Assembly: GCF_900099555.1 (NCBI RefSeq)
Contig: NZ_FMWM01000002.1
Coordinates: 1,113,629-1,177,628 of the forward strand
Reading direction: 5' to 3'
Origin: Peptoniphilus raoultii
GTDB lineage: Bacteria > Bacillota > Clostridia > Tissierellales > Peptoniphilaceae
Length of the DNA: 64,000 bases
The number at the start of each line of letters is the position of its first letter. Position 1 is the first letter of the stretch. Shown here piece by piece: positions 1 through 8,976 of the stretch. The position numbers were made by a program, and so were the translations under genes. Under the pieces are notes generated by a model. That model was not told the origin of the DNA. It did no database searches and saw only the letters and a list, made by a program, of their open reading frames with translations.

Positions 1-820
1 AAAAGCCAAAGAAATTAGGCAGATCAACTACCAAAGGCAGGACTTTACTGATAAGGCTTTAAAAAAAGCAGAGGATATAATAAAAGAGGAAGAACTTTTA
101 AAAAAGGAGAAAGTTTTAATTATTTATATTCCCGATGCCAATGAATCTGTTGTGGGAATTGTTGCGAGCAGACTAAAGGAAAAATATTATAGACCAACTC
201 TTGTTTTAACAAATGCAAAAGATGTTCTTAAGGGGTCAGGAAGGTCTATTAATGAATATAATATGTATGAGGAAATAAGTTTCTTTAGGGATATGCTTGA
301 AGCCTTTGGAGGCCATAAAATGGCTTGTGGTCTTTCCATAAAAGAGGAAAATCTACAAGATTTTATTGAAGAAGTAAATAAAAAGGCAAATTTAAGTTTA
401 GATGATTTGACGAGAAAGATTTATATTGATTATCCTTTAAGTTTTGGGGCAGTGAATATGCAGCTTCTTGAAGATTTAAAAAAATTTGAACCCTATGGCA
501 CAGAAAACGAAAGGCCTCTTTTTGGAAGTAAAAATTTATCTATAATAGATCTTGGAATCTTTGGGAAAAATAAAAATGTAATAAAAATGCTTTTGTCTGA
601 TGGAAAAATTTCTCTAATAGGAATTTTATTTGAAAAGGACAATGTATTTTTAAATAAATTAGCCAAAGTTTATGGTAGAGAAAGAGTATTACAGCTTTTA
701 AACAAGCAGAACAAGTCCTTAAAAATAGACATTGTATATTCCCTTGACTTAAATACTTTTAGGGGAAATTCGCAAATTCAGCTAAAAATAAAGTCTTTTA
801 GAGTAAGTGGTGAAAAATGA
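1..820 (+). CDS. recJ: Single-stranded-DNA-specific exonuclease RecJ, C-terminal part (cut by window start)
   Basis: The reading frame is open from base 2, so this is the 3' part of a longer gene, about 272 residues visible. RecJ is a 5'-3' ssDNA exonuclease of recombination and mismatch repair. Visible are the segment before DHHA1 (INYQRQDFTDKAL), the GIVASRLKEKYYRPT motif and the DHHA1 signature GGHKMACG, followed by the C-terminal OB-like part. The N-terminal DHH catalytic motifs lie outside the window. The ATG at 152 is internal and not the true start. The stop overlaps the start of rel by 4 bases (ATGA), so the two are translationally coupled. Confidence 0.9.
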   Translation, partial: KAKEIRQINYQRQDFTDKALKKAEDIIKEEELLKKEKVLIIYIPDANESVVGIVASRLKEKYYRPTLVLTNAKDVLKGSGRSINEYNMYEEISFFRDMLEAFGGHKMACGLSIKEENLQDFIEEVNKKANLSLDDLTRKIYIDYPLSFGAVNMQLLEDLKKFEPYGTENERPLFGSKNLSIIDLGIFGKNKNVIKMLLSDGKISLIGILFEKDNVFLNKLAKVYGRERVLQLLNKQNKSLKIDIVYSLDLNTFRGNSQIQLKIKSFRVSGEK

Positions 821-2949
821 TAGAAGAATTAATTGATAAAGTAAAAAAATATAATACCGGTGCGGATGAAGGCAAAATTATGAAGGCCTATGAGCTTGCC
901 AAAAAAAATCATGCAGGCCAAAAGAGAAATTCGGGTGAAGACTATATAATTCATCCCGTTCATGTTGCCATGATTTTGGCGGATATGAATATGGATACCC
1001 CAACAATAATTGCCGGTCTTTTGCATGACACCATTGAAGACACTAAGGTAACTTATGATGATATTAAGAAGGAATTTGGTGAAGAAATTGCAGACCTTGT
1101 TGATGGGGTTACAAAACTTAAAAAATTAAATTATAAGAATAAGCAAGAAAAACAAGCTGAAAATATTCGTAAAATGGTTCTTGCTATGGCAAAGGACATT
1201 AGGGTTATTATTGTAAAACTTGCTGACAGGCTTCACAATATGAGAACTTTAGAATATATGACAGAAGAAAAGAAAAAGGAAAAGGCCACAGAAACCATTG
1301 AAATTTATGCACCTATTGCATATAGACTTGGTATGTCCCGTGTAAAATGGGAACTTGAAGATCTTTCCTTAAGATATTTAGATCCAGATGACTATTACAA
1401 GCTTGTTGAAATGGTTAATAAGAGGAGAAACGAAAGAGAAGATCTTATAAATAACATTATTAAGACTTTAAAGGAAAATCTTGATAAGGTTGGCATTGAA
1501 TTTGAAATAAATGGAAGACCAAAAAATTTCTATTCTATTTATAAGAAAATGAAAGTTAAGGGGAAGGTTTTTGATGAAATCTATGATCTTTCCGCAGTTA
1601 GAATTTTGACCAATGATATTAAGGACTGTTATGGGGCCCTTGGTGTTGTTCATACACTTTATAAGCCAATACCAGGAAGATTTAAAGACTATATTGCTAT
1701 GCCCAAGCCCAATAATTATCAGTCCCTTCACACAACTGTTATAGATAACAATGGGGAGACCTTTGAAGTTCAAATAAGAACTTATGAAATGCACCAAACT
1801 GCAGAATATGGTATTGCCGCTCACTGGAAATATAAGACTGGCCAAACAAAGACTACTTCTTTTGACGAAAACCTAACTTGGTTAAGGCAGTTAATGGAAT
1901 GGCAAAAGGATTTAAATGATGCCACAGATTTTATGGATACCTTAAAAGTTGATTTCTTTGCAGATGAAGTTTTTGTATTTTCTCCAAAAGGTGATGTTAT
2001 AAATCTTCCGGAAGGATCAACACCAATTGACTTTGCCTATAGGATTCACTCACAAGTTGGCAATACCTGTGTTGGGGCAAAAGTTAATGGTAGAATTGTA
2101 CCCTTAAATTATAAATTGGCTTCAGGAAATATTGTAGATATTATTACAAATGCTAATTCAGGGCCTTCTCTTGACTGGCTAAATATTGTAAAAAGTAACC
2201 AAGCCAAGAAAAAAATCTCTCAATATTTTAAAGTAAAAGATAGGGACAAAAACATTGAAAGAGGAAAGGATGCCATAGAAAAAGAAGTCAAAAGACTAAA
2301 TTATAATCTAAGTGAATTTTTAAAGGATGAATGGCTTGATGAAGTCAGGACAAAACTAAATATTTCAACATTAGATGACCTATATGCAGCAGTTGGTTTC
2401 GGAACTATAACCCTAAATCAAGTTATAGCCAAGCTCCAAGATATATATAATAGATTTAATAAAAAGAAGATTAAAGAAATTACAAGGCATACAAGAAAAG
2501 TTTCCAAATCAGGAATAGATGTTAAGGGAGTTGACGGTGTTAAAGTTAGAATTGCAAAATGCTGTACACCAGTTCCGGGAGATGAAATTGTTGGTTATAT
2601 AACCATAGGCAGAGGGATTTCCGTTCATAGGGCTGATTGTGTAAATGTTATAAATAATAGTGACCCATCAAGAATTGTGGAAGTTTCTTGGCAAAAGAGT
2701 GAAGGAGCATCTTATGAAGCTGCTCTTGAAGTTAGGGCTCTTGACAAACCAAATGTAATTGGAGATGTGGCAAATAGACTTAATGATGCAAAACTTAATG
2801 TCCTTTCTTTAAGTGCCAAGGCAACAAGAGATGGGGACACAATAGTTGACGTTACTATTGAAATTACAAATGCAAATGAACTTGAAAGAGTAATAGAAAA
2901 ACTTAAGAGAGTTAAAAATGTTTTTGATGTTTATAGGATAAAGGCGTGA
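817..2949 (+). CDS. relA: Bifunctional (p)ppGpp synthetase/hydrolase Rel
   Basis: 710 residues, the normal length for long RelA/SpoT homologues. It makes and degrades (p)ppGpp, the stringent-response alarmone. The N-terminal hydrolase domain keeps its HD pair (H70, D71 in LLHDTIEDT) and the KLADRLHNMRT segment at 134-144. The synthetase domain carries RFKD at 288-291, the RXKD form typical of bifunctional Rel rather than EXDD of synthetase-only RelA, then YQSLHTTV. TGS (about 385-445) and C-terminal ACT (about 640-710) regions follow, with CCTPVPGD in the zinc-finger/RIS part. The recJ-rel-dtd-hydrolase order is common in Firmicutes. It overlaps recJ and lies 4 bases before dtd, so it is probably co-transcribed. 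Confidence 0.96.
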   Translation: MIEELIDKVKKYNTGADEGKIMKAYELAKKNHAGQKRNSGEDYIIHPVHVAMILADMNMDTPTIIAGLLHDTIEDTKVTYDDIKKEFGEEIADLVDGVTKLKKLNYKNKQEKQAENIRKMVLAMAKDIRVIIVKLADRLHNMRTLEYMTEEKKKEKATETIEIYAPIAYRLGMSRVKWELEDLSLRYLDPDDYYKLVEMVNKRRNEREDLINNIIKTLKENLDKVGIEFEINGRPKNFYSIYKKMKVKGKVFDEIYDLSAVRILTNDIKDCYGALGVVHTLYKPIPGRFKDYIAMPKPNNYQSLHTTVIDNNGETFEVQIRTYEMHQTAEYGIAAHWKYKTGQTKTTSFDENLTWLRQLMEWQKDLNDATDFMDTLKVDFFADEVFVFSPKGDVINLPEGSTPIDFAYRIHSQVGNTCVGAKVNGRIVPLNYKLASGNIVDIITNANSGPSLDWLNIVKSNQAKKKISQYFKVKDRDKNIERGKDAIEKEVKRLNYNLSEFLKDEWLDEVRTKLNISTLDDLYAAVGFGTITLNQVIAKLQDIYNRFNKKKIKEITRHTRKVSKSGIDVKGVDGVKVRIAKCCTPVPGDEIVGYITIGRGISVHRADCVNVINNSDPSRIVEVSWQKSEGASYEAALEVRALDKPNVIGDVANRLNDAKLNVLSLSAKATRDGDTIVDVTIEITNANELERVIEKLKRVKNVFDVYRIKA

Positions 2950-2953
2950 TTTA

Positions 2954-3403
2954 ATGAGAGCAGTTGTACAAAGAGTAAAAAATGCAAGTGTAAAAGTTGA
3001 TGGAGAATTAATTGGCGAGATAGGAAGGGGAATTATGCTCCTGCTTGCTGTTAATGTTGATGATGAGGATAAGGATTTTAATTATATCTTTTCAAAAATT
3101 TTAAATTTAAGGATTTTTGACGATGAGAAGGGTTTGATGAATAAGTCCTTAAAAGATGAGGGACTTGAACTTTTAGTAGTTAGTCAATTCACTCTCTATG
3201 GAGATGGAAGAAAGGGAAACAGACCATCCTATATTAAGGCTGCAAAGGCAGAAAAGGCAACTTATTATTATGAAAAATTTATAGAAGAAGCAAAAAAAGA
3301 AGGAATTAAAACAGACCATGGAAAATTTGGGGCTAATATGGAAGTAAGCCTAATAAATGATGGGCCCGTAACAATATTACTTGACTCTTCCAAGGATTTT
3401 TAA
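2954..3403 (+). CDS. dtd: D-aminoacyl-tRNA deacylase
   Basis: 149 residues, full length for DTD. This cytoplasmic enzyme hydrolyses D-aminoacyl-tRNA (and Gly-tRNA-Ala), a chiral proofreading step of translation. Both family signatures are present: SQFTLYGD at 77-84 and NDGPVT at 135-140, the latter carrying the Gly-cisPro motif that selects D-amino acids. The start ATG lies 4 bases after the rel stop, and the rel-dtd pairing is conserved in Firmicutes. Start support: MRAVVQRV is the canonical family N-terminus. Confidence 0.96.
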   Translation: MRAVVQRVKNASVKVDGELIGEIGRGIMLLLAVNVDDEDKDFNYIFSKILNLRIFDDEKGLMNKSLKDEGLELLVVSQFTLYGDGRKGNRPSYIKAAKAEKATYYYEKFIEEAKKEGIKTDHGKFGANMEVSLINDGPVTILLDSSKDF

Positions 3404-3415
3404 TAAGGAGAATAA

Positions 3416-4042
3416 ATGGATGTTAAAATTATGAGGCTCGTTGTTGGGCCTCTTCAAGAAAATTGCTATTTAGTTTACAATGAGAATAAGGAATGTGTAG
3501 TAATTGATCCAGGCTATAGCGGCAAAGACCTTTTAAAGGTTATTGAAGATAATCACCTTAATGTATTGTATATTTTATTAACACATGGTCACATTGATCA
3601 CATTGGCGCTGTTGCCTATTTAAAAGATAAACTTAAGATAGAAGTCTATATGCATGAAAATGACAGATATATGCTGGAAGATACTGACAAGAAAAGGGCA
3701 AGCCTATATGGCATGGATGTTGAAAGTACAAAAGTTGATAAACTTGTAAGGGAAGGGGACAAAATTAAATTTTCTGATTACTATTTTACTGTAATTGAAA
3801 CCCCTGGTCACACAGGTGGAGGAGTTTGCTATCTTATAGATGACATTTTATTTTCAGGAGACACTTTATTTAAGGGTTCAATTGGAAGATATGATTTCCC
3901 TGAAAGTGACGGTCTAGCTTTAATGAATTCTCTAAAAAAATTGAAAAAGCTAGATCCAAAAATCTATGTTCTTCCAGGGCATGGAGATGAAACGACAATT
4001 GAAGAAGAACTTCAATATAATCCATATTTAAGAAGAATATGA
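3416..4042 (+). CDS. Metallo-beta-lactamase-fold hydrolase (glyoxalase II-like, YcbL type)
   Basis: 208 residues, short for glyoxalase II and typical of the YcbL-like group. The zinc-binding THGHIDH motif lies at 56-62, followed by GHTGGGVCYL, the bridging aspartate in FSGDTLF and PGHG near the C-terminus. The fold is a binuclear metal hydrolase of thioester-type substrates. The actual substrate cannot be read from sequence; it is often annotated as hydroxyacylglutathione hydrolase although anaerobic Firmicutes usually lack glutathione. An AAGGAG ribosome site precedes the ATG. The last 4 bases overlap the next gene, so it sits inside the rel-dtd-hemZ operon. Confidence 0.85.
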   Translation: MDVKIMRLVVGPLQENCYLVYNENKECVVIDPGYSGKDLLKVIEDNHLNVLYILLTHGHIDHIGAVAYLKDKLKIEVYMHENDRYMLEDTDKKRASLYGMDVESTKVDKLVREGDKIKFSDYYFTVIETPGHTGGGVCYLIDDILFSGDTLFKGSIGRYDFPESDGLALMNSLKKLKKLDPKIYVLPGHGDETTIEEELQYNPYLRRI

Positions 4043-5418
4043 TAAACGTAAATGCAAATGATAAAAAGATTGAAAAAAGTCTAAAGGACTTTGTAAAATT
4101 TAAATTTCCTCATAATATTTCAGAGGAAATTTTTTTGTCAATTGAGGTTTTTGACAATAAGGGAAGTATTTTAATAAAATGGGGGTCTTTTGAAAAGAAT
4201 ATTTCATTTAGCTTTAAGGATTTTTCAGAATGCAACCATTTTTTAAAAAGGGAGATTTTAAAAAATTTACCTAATGAATTTATAGATAAATCTTTTGGGA
4301 CTTTAATTGGAGTAAGGCCATCAAAGTTGTATGCTAAAATAAGGGACAAGAATTCAAGGGAAATTAGCAAAAAAATTTTAAAAAGAGATTATTTAATGCC
4401 AGAAAATGATATAGATTTTTTGGAGGAGATTTATGTAAATCAAAAGAATCTTTTAGATGCATCTTCCTATAAAAATTATAATATATATATCCATATCCCC
4501 TTTTGCCCGTCAAGATGCACTTACTGCTCATTTCCCAGTTTAACTATTGATTTTGAAAAAGTTCCCGGATTTATTAGGGCCTTAGAAAAAGAATTAAGAG
4601 AAATTTCAAAATATTACAAGAAGCCTCCCCACACAGTTTATATTGGAGGCGGAACTCCGTCAGCAATAGGATCTGAAAATCTCGCTTATATAATAGACCT
4701 AGTTTTAGAAAATTATGGAAGGCCTGAGGAATTTACTGTTGAATGTGGAAGGGCAGATACCTTTTCTTTAGAACTTTTAAAGACCTTAAATGATAGGGGA
4801 ATTAGCCGAATTTCCTTAAATCCTCAAACTTTTAATGAAGAGATTTTGAAAGATTTAAATCGCTATGGAGGAGCTGACTTTTTAAAATATTATAATATGG
4901 CTAAGTCCTTAGATTTCAGGGTCATAAATATGGATTTAATAATTGGACTTCCGGGAGAGAATAAGAAAAGTATAATTTCATCTATAAATAGGGTCGTGGA
5001 TCTTGATCCTGAAAACATAACCCTTCATTCCCTGGCCTTAAAAAAGGGGTCAAGGCTTTTTGAAAGTGCATACATTAACGACAAAGATTATAGCGAAATT
5101 TTATCCTATGCCAAAAATCTCTTGGCAGAAAATTCCTATAAAGTCTATTATATGTATAGACAAAAGAGGATGACTTTAAATGGTGAAAATATTGGCTATG
5201 GAAAGGACAAGACCTTTTGCCTTTACAACATTTTAATTATGGAGGAGATGGAGGATATTTTAGCTTTTGGGATGGCAGCTTCCACAAAAATTTTAAATAA
5301 GAATTTTAAATTTAAAAAGTGTTTTAACTACAAAAATTTAGCAGACTATGAAAATAGGATTAATGATATAATTTTAGAAAAGTCAAAATTAATAGAAAAA
5401 AAGGAAGAATTATTTTGA
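4039..5418 (+). CDS. hemZ: HemZ-like radical SAM protein (coproporphyrinogen III dehydrogenase family)
   Basis: 459 residues. The radical SAM cluster motif C156-x3-C160-x2-C163 lies in HIPFCPSRCTYC, with the GGGTPS SAM-binding motif after it. There is an N-terminal extension of about 145 residues, as in HemZ and unlike HemW/HemN. The family is annotated as oxygen-independent coproporphyrinogen III oxidase, but no other haem gene is in the window, and in an anaerobic coccus the real role (haem handling, other radical chemistry) is open. The start overlaps the upstream hydrolase by 4 bases (ATGA) and the end overlaps the Mur ligase TTG start. Confidence 0.8.
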   Translation: MINVNANDKKIEKSLKDFVKFKFPHNISEEIFLSIEVFDNKGSILIKWGSFEKNISFSFKDFSECNHFLKREILKNLPNEFIDKSFGTLIGVRPSKLYAKIRDKNSREISKKILKRDYLMPENDIDFLEEIYVNQKNLLDASSYKNYNIYIHIPFCPSRCTYCSFPSLTIDFEKVPGFIRALEKELREISKYYKKPPHTVYIGGGTPSAIGSENLAYIIDLVLENYGRPEEFTVECGRADTFSLELLKTLNDRGISRISLNPQTFNEEILKDLNRYGGADFLKYYNMAKSLDFRVINMDLIIGLPGENKKSIISSINRVVDLDPENITLHSLALKKGSRLFESAYINDKDYSEILSYAKNLLAENSYKVYYMYRQKRMTLNGENIGYGKDKTFCLYNILIMEEMEDILAFGMAASTKILNKNFKFKKCFNYKNLADYENRINDIILEKSKLIEKKEELF

Positions 5419-6944
5419 AATTAAAAGATATTTTAAAGGATATTGAAATTTTAGACACTAGAGGCCAAGTTAATATGGATGAAGAAATTACAAATATTTC
5501 CTATAATTCAAATAATATAAAAGAAGACGGCCTTTTTATAGCCTTGAAAGGCCATATAACTGACGGCCATAAATATTTAAAGGCTTCAAAAAATCATGGG
5601 GCCATAGCTGCAATTGTTGAAGATTTTAAGGAAGTTTATATGCCACAAATAAAGGTTAAAAACGCAAGAAAACTTATGGCCAAAATTGCTAACAATTTTT
5701 ATGACAATCCCTCAAAGAATTTAAAGGTGATAGGAATTACTGGTACAAATGGCAAGACAACAACAGCTTTTATGGTAAATGAAATTTTAAAAGCCGCTAA
5801 TAAAAAAACTGGAATTATCGGAACGGTATATACAAAATTTAATGATTTTATTGTGCCTTCACTTTTAACCACACCTGAATCTTGCGATCTTCAAAAATAT
5901 TTTAGAATGATGAAGGATGAGAGAGTGGAAATTTGCACAATGGAAGCATCTTCATCAGCCCAAGAGGCATATAGAACTCAAAATATTGACTTTGATATAG
6001 TAACTTTTAATAATTTAAGTAGGGAACATATTGATCAGCACGGATCTTTTGAAAATTATTTTAAGGCCAAGTCCAAATTAATTTTAGAGGCAAAAAAAGA
6101 TGCCTATGCAATTTTAAATATGGATAATGAAAAGATTGCCAGCTTAAAAGACAAGACAGAGGCAAAAGTTTTAGGCTTTTCTATGGGAAACCTTGATAGT
6201 GATTTTGGCATTTCTAATATTGATTTGTCAACAGGTTTTGGAAAATTCACCTTAAATATAAATAGAGATATTGAAGAATTAGGCTTAAAGAAATCATCTT
6301 TTGACATTAATCTTGGAACTATTGGCTATTCTTCAATTATGAATGCAGAAGTTGCAATTATTATTGCCTTAATTTTAAAAATACCCCAAGAAATAATTCA
6401 AAAGACCCTTATTGATTTTAAGGGAGTTGAAAGAAGATTTGAACTTATTTATAATGAAAAATTTAAAATTTTAGACGACCACTTTGCCAATGAAAAAAAT
6501 ATAGATTCTACTATGGAAACAATTAGCAAAATGAAATATACAAATTTCCATATTTTATATGCAGTCAGGGGCAATAGAGGAGTGGAACTAAATAGAGAAA
6601 ATGCTGAAAGACTTTCTCACTGGATAAAAATTTTAAAGCCAAAAACTTTTTATACAAGCCTAAGCAGGGACACAGTTAGTGAAAAGGATAGGGTAAGGGA
6701 AGAAGAACTTGAAGTCTATAAAAAAGTTTTAGCCAAAAATAATATTGAAAGTAAATATTTTGAAAATCTTCAAGATGGGATTTGTGAAATTTTAAAAAAT
6801 CTTTGTCCAGATGATGTCCTTCTTTTGGCAGGCTGTCAAGGAATGGACAAGGGAGCAAAATTTGTTAAAGACTTTATGCTAGAAAATAATTTAGTTAAAG
6901 ATAAGAAAAGATTTATAAATAGAATTGATAATAGAATATGTTAA
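5415..6944 (+). CDS. Divergent Mur ligase, MurE-like
   Basis: 509 residues with Mur ligase architecture. Present are a MurE-type N-terminal domain, the P-loop GTNGKTTT at 110-117, TTPESCDLQ at 152-160, a central ATPase domain and a C-terminal domain. The family adds an amino acid to a UDP-MurNAc peptide using ATP. Several MurE hallmarks are replaced: the usual MEVSSHAL is MEASSSAQ (176-183), the usual VDYAHTP reads LDDHFAN (353-359), and no DNPR-type specificity motif is evident where YTSLSRDT stands. It therefore may not be the cell's MurE. It starts with TTG overlapping the hemZ stop and ends the operon before a terminator. The C-terminal tail is basic. Confidence 0.7.
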   Translation: MKLKDILKDIEILDTRGQVNMDEEITNISYNSNNIKEDGLFIALKGHITDGHKYLKASKNHGAIAAIVEDFKEVYMPQIKVKNARKLMAKIANNFYDNPSKNLKVIGITGTNGKTTTAFMVNEILKAANKKTGIIGTVYTKFNDFIVPSLLTTPESCDLQKYFRMMKDERVEICTMEASSSAQEAYRTQNIDFDIVTFNNLSREHIDQHGSFENYFKAKSKLILEAKKDAYAILNMDNEKIASLKDKTEAKVLGFSMGNLDSDFGISNIDLSTGFGKFTLNINRDIEELGLKKSSFDINLGTIGYSSIMNAEVAIIIALILKIPQEIIQKTLIDFKGVERRFELIYNEKFKILDDHFANEKNIDSTMETISKMKYTNFHILYAVRGNRGVELNRENAERLSHWIKILKPKTFYTSLSRDTVSEKDRVREEELEVYKKVLAKNNIESKYFENLQDGICEILKNLCPDDVLLLAGCQGMDKGAKFVKDFMLENNLVKDKKRFINRIDNRIC

Positions 6945-6948
6945 CTTT

Positions 6949-6980
6949 AAATCTTCCTAAAGAGATTTAGGGGGATTTTT
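6949..6980 (+). terminator. Intrinsic terminator after Mur ligase
   Basis: An 11-bp stem (6949-6959 pairing with 6968-6978, two G-T pairs) with an 8-base loop runs into a T tract. It lies 4 bases after the stop and closes the recJ-to-Mur-ligase operon. Confidence 0.8.
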
Positions 6981-7054
6981 CTTATCTATAAATATGGTAA
7001 AAAATTTAATAAAATTATATATAATCTCAAAGGACAAATGAAGGGTGCTTTATA

Positions 7055-7083
7055 TTGAAAAAAATTTCAAGATATAATATAAT
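7055..7083 (+). promoter_or_regulatory. Sigma-A-type promoter for aspS operon
   Basis: TTGAAA at 7055-7060, a 17-base spacer and a perfect TATAAT at 7078-7083. Predicted transcription start is near 7090, giving a leader of about 100 bases before the aspS ATG. Confidence 0.75.
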
Positions 7084-7102
7084 AAATGTAGATTAATACA
7101 GA

Positions 7103-7181
7103 ATTTAAGTGTCAAATGTAATAGAATTACTTGGAGACATTAAATATAATTGCTCCTAATTTTAAGGAGCTTTTCTTATTT
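7103..7181 (+). promoter_or_regulatory. Structured 5' leader of aspS with terminator-like hairpin (candidate attenuator)
   Basis: Between the predicted start and the ribosome site lie two structures. The first is a bulged stem: 7103-7107 with 7141-7145, 7110-7113 with 7136-7139, and inner 7118-7122 with 7126-7130. The second is a perfect 6-bp hairpin GCTCCT/AGGAGC (7152-7157 with 7165-7170) followed by TTTTCTTATTT, which has the form of an intrinsic terminator. It ends directly before the GGAGG at 7182. No T-box motif (TGGNACCGCG-like) is visible, so the class is unknown. That it acts as an attenuator is inference. Confidence 0.45.
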
Positions 7182-7191
7182 GGAGGTAGAA

Positions 7192-8967
7192 ATGGCAGAG
7201 AAAATGGGAAACTTAAAGAGGACAAATTACTGTGGAGATATTACAGAAGAGTTTATTGACAGTGAAGTTGTCCTTATGGGTTGGGTTCAAAGGCAAAGAA
7301 GTCTTGGATCAATAATTTTTGTAGACTTAAGAGATAGGGAAGGGATTTGTCAAATTGTATTTGATGAAAAATGTCCAAAGGAAATTAAAGAAAAGGCCGA
7401 AAAACTTCACAACGAATATGTAATAGCCATTAAGGGAAGAGTTAGAAAAAGATCATCCATTAATGAAAAAATAAAGACAGGAAAAGTTGAAGTTTTGGCA
7501 AGTGAACTGAAAATTTTGGCAGAGTCTGAAGTTCCACCAATATATGTTAAAGATGATGACAATGTTGCTGAAAATATGAGATTGAAATATAGGACCTTAG
7601 ACTTAAGAAAGCCATCAATGCAAAGAAATTTAAAAATTCGTTCCCAAATTTATAAGATTACAAGAGATTTCTTTAACGAAAATGGTTTTATTGAAGTTGA
7701 AACACCAATGCTTACAAAACCCACTCCTGAAGGAGCGAGGGATTATTTAGTTCCTAGCCGTGTAAATGCTGGCAAATTTTATGCTCTTCCTCAATCACCT
7801 CAGCTTTTAAAACAGTTACTTATGGTTTCTGGCCTTGACAGGTATATTCAAATTACCAAATGTTTCCGTGACGAAGATTTAAGGGCTAATAGGCAGCCAG
7901 AATTTACTCAAATTGACCTTGAAATGTCCTTTGTTGACGAAGAAGATGTAATGACAATTAACGAAAGGTTTTTGCAAAGACTTTTCAAAGAACTTCTAAA
8001 TATTGATATTGAACTTCCTTTAAGAAGGATGAAATATAGTGAAGCCATGGAAAGGTTTGGAGTTGATAAACCTGACCTCAGATTTGGCATGGAACTTAAA
8101 AATATTTCAGACCTTGTTAAAGACTCTGGCTTTAAAATTTTTGAAGATGCAGTAAAAATTGGTAGCGTAAGAGGAATAAATGCAGTGGGAGGAGCAGAAG
8201 CTCTTTCAAAGAAAAAGATTAAAAGACTTGAATCCTTTGTAAAAGATTTTAAGGCTAAGGGTCTATCCTATATAAAAATTGGCGATGAAATTGAATCAAC
8301 AATTAGCAAATTCTTAAGTCCTGAAAAACTTGACGAAATTATTAAGGTTTTTGATGGTAAAAAGGGAGATTTGATTTTACTTGTTGCAGACAAGGATAAT
8401 ATTGTTTTTGATGCCCTTGGAAATTTAAGAAATGAACTTGCAAGGGAACTTGATTTAATTGATAACAATTCATATGAACTTTTATGGATAACGGAATTTC
8501 CACTTTTTGAATATAGTGAAGATGAAGGAAGATATGTTGCAAAACACCACCCCTTTACAGCTCCAAATGACGAAGATCTTGATATAGTTCTTACTAATCC
8601 AGAAAAGGCAAGGGCAAAGGCCTATGACATAGTTATAAATGGAGATGAAATGGGTGGAGGTTCAATAAGAATTAATGATTCACAAATACAAAATACTATG
8701 TTTAAGGCTCTTGGCTTTTCGGAAGAAGAAGCTAAGGAAAAATTTGGTTTTCTTCTTGAAGCCTTTAAGTATGGTGCACCTCCCCATGGAGGCCTTGCCT
8801 TTGGACTAGATAGATTGACAATGCTCTTTACAGGAGCAGAAAGTATTAGAGATGTTATAGCATTTCCTAAAACACAATCTGCAACCTGTCTTTTAACGGG
8901 AGCTCCTACAGAATTAACTGATAAACAATTATCTGAAGTCCATGTAAAAGTTATAGAAAGTAAATAG
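7192..8967 (+). CDS. aspS: Aspartyl-tRNA synthetase
   Basis: 591 residues from the ATG at 7192, bacterial-type AspRS length. It charges tRNA-Asp in the cytoplasm. Visible are the N-terminal OB anticodon-binding domain (VVLMGWVQRQRSLGSIIFVD), class II motif 2 (FRDEDLRANRQPEFTQID), the bacterial GAD insertion in the middle, and motif 3 (GLAFGLDRLTMLF). Start choice: GGAGG at 7182-7186 is 5 bases before this ATG. An in-frame TTG at 7150 lies inside the leader hairpin region, lacks a ribosome site and is rejected. The promoter and possible attenuator lie upstream. Discrimination between AspRS and AspRS/AsnRS non-discriminating forms cannot be settled here. Confidence 0.96.
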   Translation: MAEKMGNLKRTNYCGDITEEFIDSEVVLMGWVQRQRSLGSIIFVDLRDREGICQIVFDEKCPKEIKEKAEKLHNEYVIAIKGRVRKRSSINEKIKTGKVEVLASELKILAESEVPPIYVKDDDNVAENMRLKYRTLDLRKPSMQRNLKIRSQIYKITRDFFNENGFIEVETPMLTKPTPEGARDYLVPSRVNAGKFYALPQSPQLLKQLLMVSGLDRYIQITKCFRDEDLRANRQPEFTQIDLEMSFVDEEDVMTINERFLQRLFKELLNIDIELPLRRMKYSEAMERFGVDKPDLRFGMELKNISDLVKDSGFKIFEDAVKIGSVRGINAVGGAEALSKKKIKRLESFVKDFKAKGLSYIKIGDEIESTISKFLSPEKLDEIIKVFDGKKGDLILLVADKDNIVFDALGNLRNELARELDLIDNNSYELLWITEFPLFEYSEDEGRYVAKHHPFTAPNDEDLDIVLTNPEKARAKAYDIVINGDEMGGGSIRINDSQIQNTMFKALGFSEEEAKEKFGFLLEAFKYGAPPHGGLAFGLDRLTMLFTGAESIRDVIAFPKTQSATCLLTGAPTELTDKQLSEVHVKVIESK

Positions 8968-8976
8968 GTGAAACAA

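Noticed and set aside
7150-7191. In-frame TTG at 7150 as aspS start
   Set aside because: It lies inside the leader hairpin region, has no ribosome site, and would add 14 atypical residues; GGAGG fits the ATG at 7192.
7090-7191. T-box riboswitch upstream of aspS
   Set aside because: No T-box core sequence (TGGNACCGCG-like) or recognisable stem I with AGAGA/GNUG; only a generic stem and terminator.
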